This document shows positions 45,957-57,600 of a stretch of DNA of 64,000 nucleotides, in pieces. The notes beneath the pieces are model-generated. The model did not search any database. It was given only the letters and a program-made list of their open reading frames with translations, and was not told the DNA's origin. The translations under genes were made by a program, and so were the position numbers. The stretch lies in assembly GCA_026770025.1 (NCBI GenBank), contig JAMXDE010000008.1, forward strand, positions 124,001 through 188,000. The letters are read 5' to 3'. The first letter of the stretch is position 1; the number at the start of each line of letters is the position of its first letter. The DNA comes from Craspedostauros australis. Lineage: Eukaryota; Bacillariophyta; Bacillariophyceae; Mastogloiales; Achnanthaceae.

Positions 45957-47312
45957 AGTAAATCCTTCTAAAGTAGAGAGTGTTGGCACTCGCACAAGTC
46001 TTCCATTCTTCTTAGCGCTGATCATGAATTCACGAGTCGAGCACGAGTTCACTCGAAGTTCGCTGGATGGTCGTTCATGGCTCTTTTGCTCCATCGCTCT
46101 ATCATTTTCAACCCGAACGCAGTCACCCTCTGAAGAAATAGGTGGATGAACATCATCCTTCACCGAAGCAGATCGACTCTCTCTGGAGCGGGGTCGTCTG
46201 CTTCTGTGTACTCTACTCTACACACGAGTACTTGGAGCATACAAGTGCATGATGGTGACTTCGTTCACAGGAGGAACCTCGGTGGCCGAGGGAAGAATAT
46301 CGTTAGAGAGAAGACGAGACCAGAGCAGTTCTCCGCAAGGAACCGCTTCTTCCCCAAGGGTCAACAACAACAAGGCACGCATAGTTGCTCTCAGCGTGCG
46401 ATTTCCTCACTTTGCCAAATGGAGTCTCTGGTCAGCGTCATTACGTTGACATGTCGAACACATCACACACAAACTGACGTGGAATCATTCCACGCACTAT
46501 CTCACAAGTTGGTCCAGCCGACTTGCGTTGATTGTTGAACAACAAAGGACTGTTTCTTGTGTCTTCTCCCTTCAACATTGGTTTATAGCTTTGTGCAGAA
46601 ATCAGAAAGAGGTTGGTCCACATTGTGGCGCCTGCGGTTCAGATTGCGTCACTTTGTGTCACAAGCGCTCCAGACGTGATCTCGCCAAAGCGCACAGAAG
46701 CCCAACAATACTACGCGACCTGCAAAGGCGAAGTTGGCAATGTTCGAACAACTCCATCGAATTCCGGGACTGCGTGCAAGTCCGATGGCAACACACACGA
46801 ACATTGCTGTGCCCGTGCGCACATTAACGGCACCAAAAGAGAACTTCGCAAGGGACAAATCAGTTTGTAAGAGCAAACCGGTTCAACTGTGTTCCTAGTT
46901 GAGCGACCAACAAAAGTTCTCCGTTGTGGTTGACACCAAGGTGGTATCGACCAACGTCCCACGCACACTCGCGCTGTTGTCGCCCGTTTGGGCCTCTTCA
47001 TGCGGAATCGATATTCCAAAGAAACCGGTTGGTCACATTCGCCTGCGGTTGGCTCGGCGAAGAATGGTGCCATCAGACGCCTCACCATCTCCACACAAAG
47101 CGCTGCGTGGTCTGCAGCATCGTCCCGAGGCGAAACTCCAAACAGCGTCGTTGTCGTGATCAGCGAAACAACACGTTCACCTCCACACTGGTGCACCCGG
47201 AACACAACCGGCGCAAACGAGTTCCGTACTGTCATAAAATCACATCAAATCACAACAAAAACGCTCACAATCCAATCGCAACCTAGCAGCAACAACAACA
47301 ATAGCTATAACC

Positions 47313-48172
47313 ATGTCCAACGAACAACCACTGTCAAGCTTCATGCAAACCCTCCTATGCGAGGTGCAACAACTGGGCGAGATCCTGGTGGTCTGCGACA
47401 ACGCCCGCACGGAGCCGAAGGCCACCGACATGGCCTGCAGACGAAGCAGCCGACAAAGCCGTTCAAGCGATCGATGGTCAACCTGCTCAGCGGAAAGCAA
47501 CACCATGCTTCCACCAACACGCAAGGACACCGTGCTGCAGGCACCAATCCGCAGACCCGACCATGCATCTGCCCAGAAGTTCACTGGGGCACGAGCGGCA
47601 TGAACGATCGGCCGCGTCGTAATCCACTCCAACACAACACAACACGTGTGCACATGCACATGCACAAACGAGGTGACAGCACCCCCAGCAGCCGCTGGTG
47701 TTCCAAGCACCATCCCGCGAGCTTTCGCCATTCGGGACGAACGCAGGATCGGTGCATGAGCGACGCATCAGCATTTCACTGTGGCTACGAGCAACAGGGG
47801 GGCAATCAGCAGGAGGATCTGCCTTTGGCTCTCCAAGATCGGCAACGAAGTCTGCACCATGTGCGGCTTCAGATCGGTCACCAAGCGACAAGGTGCCTGT
47901 CGCGCCCCTCCGCGATCGGTTTCAACACAGCGGCGCCAACATTGGCGCTGAGGTCCAAGAAGCCAAGCAGGCAATCGATATGCATGGACGAGCTATCATA
48001 GCTTGGCCTAGAGGTTCTTCTCCATTGGGTCTGCTCCGGGCAACTCCGAGAACACCGCACCAGCGAGATGGAGAAGGCAAGCGCTTCAAGAGGCGGTTTG
48101 ATCAAAGTAACTCTCCAGAACGACCACTTCGGGTACATTCGTAGAGACCGGCAAGAGTGCGCGTTCGCATAG
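47313..48172 (+). pseudogene. Split or broken gene candidate, possible cold-shock-like C-terminus
   Basis: An ATG at 47313, after a CA-rich leader, starts a credible N-terminus of about 45 residues. Coding-like segments then appear in different frames. One near 47800-47880 contains CTMCGF, a possible half zinc ribbon. One at 48002-48172 ends with GGLIKVTLQNDHFGYIRRDR and a TAG, faintly like the first strands of a cold-shock domain. No single frame connects them. Introns could account for this, but I could not place consensus sites that restore one frame, so decay is equally likely. Confidence 0.3.
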
Positions 48173-48800
48173 ACCGCGCCACTCCGACAAGCATGCAGAC
48201 CTTAACATTCTCAGAACATCTTTCAGAACATTCTATCAATACCACGTACACTAGTCCGCTCTACTCCATTCCGACACTGTAAGCGCATGTCAACTATCCC
48301 ATCGCACGATCGCAATTAAACGAAGCCAATTGCACAACATCTGAACTTGTTAGCGCGCTGCCACCACCTTTTGCGGCGTAAATCGCCCGTTGCTGATCAA
48401 GCGGTACCGTCTCACGTGCTTACCGTGCATAGTGAGTCCCATGCAAATCGTGACCCAGCCTCTTTCATTTGGTCAGAGTTGTCGGCTGGGCTTGATTCGC
48501 CTCATCGAATCCGGTTTGGCGAATCTTTCACGCGGTCACAAGAGACCGATGGCGATGGTGCCACGAACGTTTGCGAGGTCATCGTGCCTCCATGAGATGA
48601 CAGCAACGGAGTGACGAACATACAGGAACACCTGAACATCGGAGCGTTGTGGGAGGAGGCAGTTTGAACTCGATTGTCCAAGCCTCGCACACTCTGCTCT
48701 GTGCTACGGCTACTCTTTCTTCATCAAGTCTGTCGGCACCAGTTGCTTCCTTCTCCGAGCAACCAACGATTGCCTTCATACTGGTGGAGCAAGCATCCAC

Positions 48801-48852
48801 CGAACATCGATCGAACATCGATCGAACATCGATCGAACATCGATCGAACATC
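48801..48852 (+). repeat. 11-bp tandem repeat just upstream of PAP2 gene A
   Basis: CGAACATCGAT is repeated about 4.7 times without error, ending 45 bases before the start codon. It lies in the promoter or leader, so copy number could affect expression; that is inference. Confidence 0.9.
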
Positions 48853-48897
48853 AAGTGAGCCGATTCAGCCTCTCTGCATCCAACTGAGGCAGTCGCC

Positions 48898-50445
48898 ATG
48901 TCGCACGTCGTGTCGAGGAAGAAGCATCTGGCTGCTGCAGGCGTCCAGCGAGCCGATGCAGGCAGCGACGATGATCACAGCAGCAGCCACCACCGTCGCC
49001 AGCGATCGCAGCTTGGTGCGTCGGTCCCAGCCAACGTGGATGCCCATGCAGCGACAACAGCAGCAGCAGCAGCAGCACCAGCAGGCGGCACCAACAAAGT
49101 GAACTACCGCAGCTTCGTCGGCCATCATGGTGCTGAGCATCTTCACGAAGGCGCCACTGCAGCTCCCAAGCAGAACCGCCACGTGCCCGGATTGCATTAC
49201 CGCAAGCTCGATTCCAACCAGGATCTCGAATCCTCCCTCGCGGAATCCTACATGCACGATGCCGACGATGAGGCATACGATGACAACTCCGTCAGCGATT
49301 TTGGACACACGGATGTGGACGGCGAGAACAAGGACGTGCGCGCCACCGACAACAATGGACACAACACCACCGCCACCAACAACACCAACTGGGACAACGC
49401 CGGCGACGATGATGATGACTCGTCTTCCTTGATGGTCCGCATGCTCAGCGATACTTCGTCGCACAACGCCAATGCGAATGCGATGGTCGGGCGCAGGATC
49501 ATGGCGACGGGCAACACCGTCTGGTTTCGGCTGCGGCGCAACGTGTCGTCACTGCGCATGGACGATGCGTGGGAGCTGCTCTTCGCCGTGGCGGTCTTCA
49601 TGGCGTGCGAGCTCTTGACGCGCACCATCCAGGCAAACTTTCATTGGCAACGGCCCATTCCGTACCAGAAATTGTCCAACGGGGACGTGGTGCTGGATCC
49701 TCAGCTGTCGTACCCCAAGCTGCCCAACACGGTGACGCCGAAGCAGCTGACCCAGATCGCCGTGATCTTCCCCATCCTCACGGTGCTGTGCGTGGGTTTT
49801 GGCTTTGGCCCCATCCACGATGCCAAGGCGGGGCTGTGCGCCATCCTTGTGGGACACGGCCTCACCTTCTTCGTCTCGCACACGCTCAAATTCTACGTCG
49901 GTCGCTTCCGCCCCAACTTCTACGACATGTGCAAATTCAACAAGGAGACGTTGCAGTGCGATGCACCCGCATCGACGATACGCAGCGCCAGCCATTCCTT
50001 CCCCAGCGGTCACTCAGCCGAGAGCTTCTGCGGTCTCGTCATTGTCAGTCTCTACTTCATGGGAAAGATCGGTCTGTACTCCAGCTTCCACCAGCACAGC
50101 AAGTCGCATCGATCGCGACATCGACAACGGCAGCAGCAACAACAACCGGTTGCATCATCCGTCACGTTGCACGGTCACAGATGGCAACGACACATGTTCC
50201 ATCTGCGCCAACGCTTCTTCATGATCCTCGCTTTCGTGCCCATCATCGTCGCCATGCTGATCGCGGGCAGCCGCATCCACGACTTTTGGCATCATCCGGC
50301 CGATGTCCTGGCCGGGTCCTTGATCGGCGGCGTCTGCGGATGGTTCGCGTACTCCCTGTGGTATCCTCCCGTGTGGGACACGCGTTTTCCGGGCATTCCG
50401 TACCAGACCATCGAGGAGCAGCAGCATCCGCATCGTGCTGTATGA
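48898..50445 (+). CDS. PAP2-family lipid phosphate phosphatase A
   Basis: 515 residues, single exon, ATG 45 bases after the 11-bp repeat. Residues 1-215 are low-complexity (Ser, His, Asn, Asp, poly-Ala), probably disordered and cytosolic. Membrane segments start near residue 224. The three phosphatase signatures are complete: KX6RP at 331-339, PSGH at 369-372, and SRX5HX3D at 458-469 (S458, R459, H465, D469). H372 and H465 are the expected nucleophile and general acid/base pair. The family removes phosphate from phosphatidate, diacylglycerol pyrophosphate or related lipids at membranes. A basic His/Arg/Gln-rich loop interrupts the region between PSGH and the last motif (about 400-430). Gene B at 61152 is its closest relative in the window. 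Substrate and compartment are unknown. Confidence 0.93.
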   Translation: MSHVVSRKKHLAAAGVQRADAGSDDDHSSSHHRRQRSQLGASVPANVDAHAATTAAAAAAPAGGTNKVNYRSFVGHHGAEHLHEGATAAPKQNRHVPGLHYRKLDSNQDLESSLAESYMHDADDEAYDDNSVSDFGHTDVDGENKDVRATDNNGHNTTATNNTNWDNAGDDDDDSSSLMVRMLSDTSSHNANANAMVGRRIMATGNTVWFRLRRNVSSLRMDDAWELLFAVAVFMACELLTRTIQANFHWQRPIPYQKLSNGDVVLDPQLSYPKLPNTVTPKQLTQIAVIFPILTVLCVGFGFGPIHDAKAGLCAILVGHGLTFFVSHTLKFYVGRFRPNFYDMCKFNKETLQCDAPASTIRSASHSFPSGHSAESFCGLVIVSLYFMGKIGLYSSFHQHSKSHRSRHRQRQQQQQPVASSVTLHGHRWQRHMFHLRQRFFMILAFVPIIVAMLIAGSRIHDFWHHPADVLAGSLIGGVCGWFAYSLWYPPVWDTRFPGIPYQTIEEQQHPHRAV

Positions 50446-51048
50446 AGCCTGTCACATATATACAGCAATACAATCAAAGGCAATCCCACAGCACCGCCAC
50501 AAGGAATCATGCTTGTCGACACGAGGACTCGTCGGGTATCGTGAATGCAGAGTAATGGATCTCCCCGCGAGTAGAAAGCGAGCGTATTGGCGCTGCAGAA
50601 GTGTAGAGATTGGTTGTCCAAACACCAGCAATGGAATTCGTATTTTTTCGTTTTTGGTGCAGCCGTAGTACTGAGTTAGCCCCTCACAAAAGTCAAGGCC
50701 TGGCTATGACTCATACGACCAATCCACATCGGAATCCTTCGCGAGCGGTCTGAAATCGTGTCAGTTTTCCCGCTTGTTCTTTTTGGAGTGTTTTCGGTCG
50801 TTGGTTGCGGAAGGACAGAAGTGAAAAGACTGAAAAGGCCCTGGGCAGGATGGGACATCGCTCTTGATTGGTGCATGCCGCGCAAAGCCACGACAGTTGG
50901 CACAACCACTCATCAACAGCATCGCAGCTCGCCAACAACACTGTCTTCCCATAAATTCTTCTTCGCACTCGAGCAACAGCAACGACGACAGCAACGACAA
51001 CAAGCAGAGCATCAACAACGACACTCCACAATAACACAGAATAGCACA

Positions 51049-52041
51049 ATGTCTGCCGCCCCAGTCGAAACCACCAACCTCTCCGGATCTGCGGATCAGC
51101 CGGAGCAACCCGCCTCCGAAGACTACACCACCATGAGAGACCCGGAGACGGGATCCTCAAGCAACGACAATGCCCAAAACACAACAGCCGAGCAATCCAC
51201 GGAGCAGGAAGCGACGATGGAGGAGATGGATTCAGGCGCATGGAAGAAGAAGGCTTGCATCGCTCTCGTCCTCATCGGCTTCGTGGTCTTCGTCATTGTG
51301 GATTCTCTCACGAACGGCTACATCCGCGATGGTCTGGAGTCCTTCCTGGAATGGATCGAGGATAACCCCGCTGGCGGATTCTTCGTCTTCATGGTCGTCT
51401 ACATGTTCGCCACCGTCTTGTTCGTTCCGGGATCCATCCTCACGCTGGGTGCTGGCTTCGTCTTCGCCAACGCCTTCGGGCTGGGCGTCGGGGTCCTGGT
51501 CGGCAGTCTGGCCGTCTTCGTCGGCGCCAGCGTCGGTGCCATCGCCGCCTTCGTCCTGGGCCGTTACCTCCTGCGCGACTGGGTCAGCAACACCCTCACC
51601 AGCAAGTACACGCTGTTCCAGGCCCTGGATTCGGCGCTGGCCGAGAAGGGACTGCGCATCATGTGCCTTCTGCGACTGTCGCCCATCATCCCGTTCAACG
51701 CCATCAATTACATCGCGGGCGTCACAGCCATCAGCTTCTGGTCGTACGTCTGGGCCATGTTCGCCATCCTGCCCGGCACCATCCTCTACGTCTTCCTGGG
51801 CGCCTCTGCGGGGTCGCTGGCGGATTCGGCCAGCAGCGGCAGCGATTCGACCGTCACCATCATCGTCGTCATTGTCGGCGTCGTCTTCGGCATTGGTGCC
51901 ATCGCCGTGACGTCGTACTACGCGAAGGCGGAGCTCAACAAGGTCGTCGCTGAGAAGGAGCAGCAAATGGAGGTGGAAGGCCAGCAGCAGCAACAGTTCG
52001 AAGAAGGTGGCGGAAGCACGGCGCTGTCGCCGACCGTGTAG
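51049..52041 (+). CDS. VTT-domain (TVP38/TMEM64-type) membrane protein
   Basis: 330 residues. The ATG at 51049 is preferred over the open upstream extension (from 50758), because it follows the usual CA-rich leader and the extension is poorly composed. Residues 1-64 are acidic and Ser/Thr/Gln-rich. The first membrane segment is about 69-87. The VTT core follows, with VPGS at 126-129, glycine-rich helices to about 170, and GRYLLRDWV. The family signature LLRLSPIIPFNAINY begins at 207, and PGTILYVFLG lies near 250. A last membrane helix at about 275-297 precedes a Glu/Gln-rich tail. Members act in the Golgi, ER or plastid membranes; some relatives (TMEM41B, VMP1, DedA) move lipids between leaflets. 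The role here is inferred from family only. It starts 603 bases after PAP2 gene A on the same strand. Confidence 0.9.
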   Translation: MSAAPVETTNLSGSADQPEQPASEDYTTMRDPETGSSSNDNAQNTTAEQSTEQEATMEEMDSGAWKKKACIALVLIGFVVFVIVDSLTNGYIRDGLESFLEWIEDNPAGGFFVFMVVYMFATVLFVPGSILTLGAGFVFANAFGLGVGVLVGSLAVFVGASVGAIAAFVLGRYLLRDWVSNTLTSKYTLFQALDSALAEKGLRIMCLLRLSPIIPFNAINYIAGVTAISFWSYVWAMFAILPGTILYVFLGASAGSLADSASSGSDSTVTIIVVIVGVVFGIGAIAVTSYYAKAELNKVVAEKEQQMEVEGQQQQQFEEGGGSTALSPTV

Positions 52042-53261
52042 AGAAAATACAAAAGGCGTGATAAAATGAATGAACGAATGAGTGAACGAAGGGATGAATG
52101 TAAATGAAAGAGGGAACGCAACAGCAACATTCCAACACTCGTTATGCTCAACAAACTCACTGTACCATACTCTAGAAAGATCAATGATCACAAAGATACT
52201 GTTCTCTCCTGATCGAACAGTCGCAGCGACACTGGAGACTGCATGGAGAGATTTGATGGAGATCTTGCGCAAGAAGAAAGCCACAAGAGGTTGAATCTCC
52301 TTGAGATGATTTCGGCGGGAACAATTGCATCTTGTCTTTCATCATTCGTTGGCATACCCACAGAATCGCATCATCCGTCGAATCGAATCGAATCCAAGTC
52401 AGGGGACAAGATGCTTCCACATCTACAGATTCGCGCTTTTTGCATTCGATGATGTGAAAATGAATGTTGGTGGGTTTGCGGTGAATTCACATTTACCGTA
52501 TTTCACACAGATAGCAAACATCGCCGATGCATGAAACTTCCACGTGGAAGTGTGATGAAACAAGAGTCGAAAAGATACCTTCTTCTTCTGTCGAAACTGT
52601 TCATTCCAAATGTCGATGGTGTCAGGAAACAAATCAGAACCATGACACAAGGTGGAGGAGCATCGATTGTCGTCCCTCTCTCTGAAGCATGAATTGATAA
52701 CTCCCCATCTTCCCTTCTCTCCATCTCTCCATCAACTACGCCTCAGAACTTTCGATAGCACGGAAAACCACCGCCCCGCCCAACTTGCCGATGTTCTTGG
52801 AACGGCTCCATCTCAGTGAATTCATGTACGAATGAAGGCAAACACGAGCGATGATATGTTTCTGCATCGCATCGCATCGTATCGCAAGTGTGTTTGAGCA
52901 TCTCCGATGGTTCTCATCGTTCATTCACGCTGCATGATGGAGTTTCTGCACGACCAATGGTACCTACTAATGCATGGAATACCATTCGCATAGGGACAGC
53001 CCTCACGTCACATGAAACGCTCCATTCGACCATCGTGCGCCGTTGTCCAGTTCCTGATTTCACCAGTACCGGGGAGAGTGTCACGTTTGCATTCGCTTCA
53101 GGTATGTTCAATCTACTTCACTCGTGTTCCAACAACCTGAGATGGAGCACAGTTTGTTGAAGTCGGACGTCCCATCACAAACAGGAGGAACCGAGAAGAA
53201 ACATACTGGGGCGGCTGCTTTGATACACCTCGTCTCTTTCCAAAAAGAGTGTGTGAATGTG

Positions 53262-53335
53262 TGAATGTGTGAGTGAGTGAGTGAGCGAGTGAGTGAGTGA
53301 GTGAGTGAGAGTGAGCGAGTGAGCGAGTGAGTGTG
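53262..53335. repeat. (GAGT)n / GAGTGAGC microsatellite
   Basis: About 18 tetramers of GAGT with occasional GAGC and GAGA variants, preceded by TGTGAATG repeats. The long frames read across it on both strands are artefacts of the repeat. Confidence 0.9.
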
Positions 53336-53589
53336 GTATGAAGAGAGCACGAGTGCGAGTTGGTCTGGGTCGTGCGAGCATCGGGATGGCGCTGCCGTCT
53401 TCGGATTGATGTCGATGACGATCATCGCGACACCTGGTGGATGGTGACCAACACCAGATGCGAGATGATGTCGTGATGCACGTTGCGGTGAAGGCCGAGG
53501 AGTCGCGAGCGCCACCAACACTTGTGCGGACACAAAAGCTCCCGCTGGAACCAACATGTCACTCACACATTTTGCACCGCTTTGTGCGC

Positions 53590-53597
53590 TGACGTCA
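53590..53597. promoter_or_regulatory. TGACGTCA palindrome (bZIP/CRE-type), first of a pair
   Basis: Perfect eight-base palindrome, repeated 169 bases further at 53759-53766. TGACGT sites bind bZIP factors, and in diatoms they serve as CO2/cAMP-responsive elements. No gene start lies nearby, so function is unproven. Confidence 0.35.
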
Positions 53598-54605
53598 CAT
53601 AGCTCCGCTTCGTTTCACAAACACAACCCAAAAACGAGTGGAGCGGTTTTCCGAGAATCGGTTCTGTTGTCGTTTTGGACATTTTTCCGTTCTTCCTGTC
53701 GTGCGAAAATAGCGTTGTGTCGGCGTACGAGTTCGCACACAAAGTGTGCGTGTCTGCGTGACGTCACAGAGCCAGCAACAAATGCTCAACGGTGCCACGG
53801 ACTGTGAAATGGAACAGAATAACGATCCGATGTGGCACGATCGCTGGAGCAAATTAGGACCAAGCGGGGCGCGATAGATTCACGAAAGGTGTGCGAATGT
53901 GTTGGAAGATTCCGCAGCCGGATCTCCGCGCAACCACAAGGTTCTTCTTGTGCAGAAAACAAAGAGCACAATTGCACATGCAAACACGCACACAAACACG
54001 GACAACCACCAAAGTGCGCAGCTGATCCAAGTAACATGCCTGTAATCGCATCCCACGCATCTTCAACGGCTCATAAAATGAAAGATCAAGCAAGTGCACT
54101 TGCATCTGTAAGTCGAGGCGCGACGAAAGAGCAGGCCCATCTTGCCTGGATCATGTTGCGCTGTGTTGCATTGTGCATGTCGAGGGTTGGGCCGGAGGGA
54201 AGATGATGATGATGGTGACGATGATGACACCTGCCAACCACGACGACGTTGACGTTGACGGCGGCAACTTCACGACCAAAGAGGCGAGAGAATATAATGG
54301 AGCAGAAAGTTGTGAGGTTTGTTGCTGCACTTGCGACACAGGAAACATGGGACGCGGAGAAGGAGACGATGACGGAGGATGGCCCCAATGATACCTTGCA
54401 GGGTGCAGAATGCGCAAAAGACGCTGGCAATGCAGGACGACAATGACCGCGACTCAGAACCCCGTGGGTCGTCCATGCGCGCCGGTCTTCGTATTTGCTC
54501 CATTCTCGCTAGTCCTCACATTCAAATCGATCCGGCCTTTCTCTCTTCCCTTCCCTCCTTTCCTCCTCCCACATGACTTTGCTTGTCATCGGGACTTGCA
54601 TGTAT

Positions 54606-57600
54606 GACCCCATTCAGGATACGATAGTATAAAAATGCGGATTTTTAATATTTTTATTTAAATCATTCTATTATGTTGTAGATAGTATATGGGTTAAGTT
54701 ACAAGCTTCTGGGCCTTGTATTTAAAAAGTTTATATTTTTCGCATTAGTCTACAACTAAACACGTGAGGCATGCGAACGTAAAGGGGCAACTTGGATTCG
54801 AAATTCTCAGTCGTGCTTCGACCAATGTCCAGTCGTGTCCTTCATCGACACACTCACATTTCGCGTGGGTGAGGCGGGTTGTTGCGAAACAATGTCGAGG
54901 ATTGGGCAGTGGCAGTAGGCATGCTGAAGTTGCTGCTTTATCTGGGCCGTGGATCAGTTGTCGAGATCCAGAGTTGTGGGTTGGTGTGTAATCCAAAGCC
55001 TGACCCCCACCAAGACTGCCGCACTGCCTTGTTCTCGGTTCTGCCACCGTTCATGGCCCAACAGGTTGAGCTTCGTCCATGTCCCATTCAGCACACATTG
55101 CCTTCCCTCCATATACCCACTCAATTGTACAGCCTCGTCCTTGCTTCAGGTCTATTCCCTGCCTGTGTGCTTGGACCTCCTCTCTGCTGGTCGTCGCGAA
55201 CAGTCATTGTTGGCTTCTGGCTGTTGTTCATCTGCTCTCCTCTCAACTTCTTGTTTCAGTGCCAGTGAACCTGCAAGCACTCACATCACAACACCAGAAA
55301 CAACAAGTAAAACCACTGCTGCCACCAGTCTCTTTCCACACCATGCCAACGGCTCAGTAGATGGCCATGGCGTCCCATGTCCATGAGAGCAAAGCAGGTT
55401 CAGCAGGACTTTGTATTTACAAACAAACCTAAGTGTTCAATAACATATGTTTTACATACCAAAGGATAAGTCACTGTGCTTCATTGTACTATTTATATAA
55501 CCCATGGATTAAGCCTATTAGTATGTGCCCAGCCTGCGCCGTAGACTTTTTTACGCCGCCCGCTTTTATCTAGTGTAGGGCACGAGGCAGAACGGCTATC
55601 AAGTCAATATGTATGCACACGCAGGGGATCACGACGGCCTCCACCTATCCTGCTCTCCACTATTCGTGGCTCTCCGGTAATATAGAAGGTGTATGTATTT
55701 GTGTACTCACACAGGGAAATCTAGGGACAGCTTCGTTCACGATGGCCAGCTACCGCCATCGGCGGAGCCAAGTTCGGACTTCAACGGGAACTTGATTGCC
55801 TGGTATCTGCAGCACTCGGTGCACTTGTCCGAACCATATTGTGACCATTTCCATATCTGTGGCTCCATTGCCTGACAGCTGTAGTCGGGCCCACATAGCC
55901 GTGCTTGCCCCTCGTAGTTGCGCTGCGTCTTGCAGGGTCGAGCTGTAGTCTCGCAACACCTGCCTCATGTGAGCCTCTGGCCCCTCATCAGTGCGATGCA
56001 TCGCCTGATTGCGTTGGTGCCAATGCTCCCATGCCACCTTCCAGAGCTTGCGCACGATCTGTGCCGCCCACCTTGCTGTGGACAGCCTGCGACCAATTTG
56101 CGCGTAGTACTGCTCCTGTAACTTGGTCCATGACCCCACGATCACGCCCGTGACCAGCCAATCCCATCCCGCCTCCTGTTGATCGTCCATCAGCTTTGCC
56201 TCAGCCCAGTTCGCGCATATGCATCCAACAGGTCCCAGCCCTCTCAACACTTGCTTGACATTGCTCAACCGTACTTTCGCAATGGCAGGATGAGTCTGCA
56301 TCTTTTACATCGTGATCCTCAGCCGTTTCCGCTGCACTTTCCAAAACGCCATCGATTCCAGTGAGCAGCAGACCCAACGGTGGCCATGAGTTTCCATCTT
56401 GCCGCACCTGGGGCAGCTGTCACTTGCCCTTGCCTTCTACCAAACCATCTGCATTCCCACAGCCACCTCCTGTATTGTGAGCTCCATGGTGAGCACCCTC
56501 TGTGCATTGGTGAGCTTGCCCGCCACCCGTCGTTGCACGCTTTTGTTGGCATCACCACCGATCACCTTCATGCCTCGCTCCCACCTGACCCTCGCCATGT
56601 CCGCCTCCACCACATTTCTGACAACCCTGGCATATGTGATGCTCGACCTGCGAATGCCTTGTCTTGCAATGTGCCACAATCATGTCCCTGTGTTCTGGTG
56701 AGAGCCCTGCGCATCGCCCTCTTCGAGCATTTGTCATTGCTGTACTGCAATCTGGTCTGTAATGACATTCATATGTTCCCACACATCAAGTTTGTCAGGC
56801 TTCTTGTGCTCGTCCTGATACCCACGCACGTGTCATCCCACAAGCGTTGTACTCAGCTGGCTTCGGCCCCTCATGGCAGCCACCATCATGTCATGACCAG
56901 GACTCGCCAGATCCAGTTCATGTACCCACTCCAGCACCTTCAGGGCTTACAGGTTGTCACAGCTTTAGCGCCCCCGTCCGTCTTGTATTCCAAACCTCTC
57001 CTCCATTTCCCAAACCTTCATTGGCGCACCGTAGATTCCCGCCAACTCCGCTTGCTGGGACGATGTCAGGCCCTCCCTCCGCGGAGCCTCAAAGGTTCTA
57101 AACACTGTCACCTCCAGAGTCTCATTAGTGGTCATCGCCCATGCCAACATTCCCTTGCCATTTCTGGTAGACCTGTCACTTCTGCCCACTGCTGTCTCTT
57201 CTTGTATACTCTGGGCCATATCTCTCCAGTCGACCTTGCATCTGATGTGTTTCGCAGCCCACGACTTGGCCTTGCCAAGACCTTCCCAGACATTCTCCAT
57301 CCCCTGGGTATCTGCCACCACGGTATCATCCCATTCGCCAACTGCCAGCATCAGTATGCCATCTCCTTGCTTGTAGCTATCCAAAGGGACCTTTCTCCAT
57401 TTCCCACCACTCCTGGCACTTGCCAAAGCAGCTTCCTTCTTGACTTCATTGGAACCTCCCTCCATTCCATCCATCCATTGCCATGGACCTGAAGCCTCCC
57501 AGTTTGCTCATTCTACCTCATGGAGGTCGCACTGCCTGCCTTGCTCCACTTGCCCAGCTGTAAACGATCCTGAAGCACGCTATTCCGACCCAGCATCTCC

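Larger units (their letters stand above)
52042..54605. other. Intergenic region with two TGACGTCA sites and a GAGT microsatellite
   Basis: No gene is recognised; all frames are short or low-complexity. Two perfect TGACGTCA palindromes lie at 53590-53597 and 53759-53766, and a (GAGT)n-type array at about 53262-53335. Confidence 0.45.

Noticed and set aside
51232-52284. Minus-strand frame of 350 codons opposite the VTT gene
   Set aside because: His/Asp/Glu-rich antisense of a GC-rich third-position gene; the sense strand has the family motifs and leader.
56380-57492. Plus-strand frame of 370 codons within the TIR element
   Set aside because: It lies opposite the RNase H-like minus-strand block, which has recognisable motifs; the plus frame has only His/Pro/Cys-rich composition.
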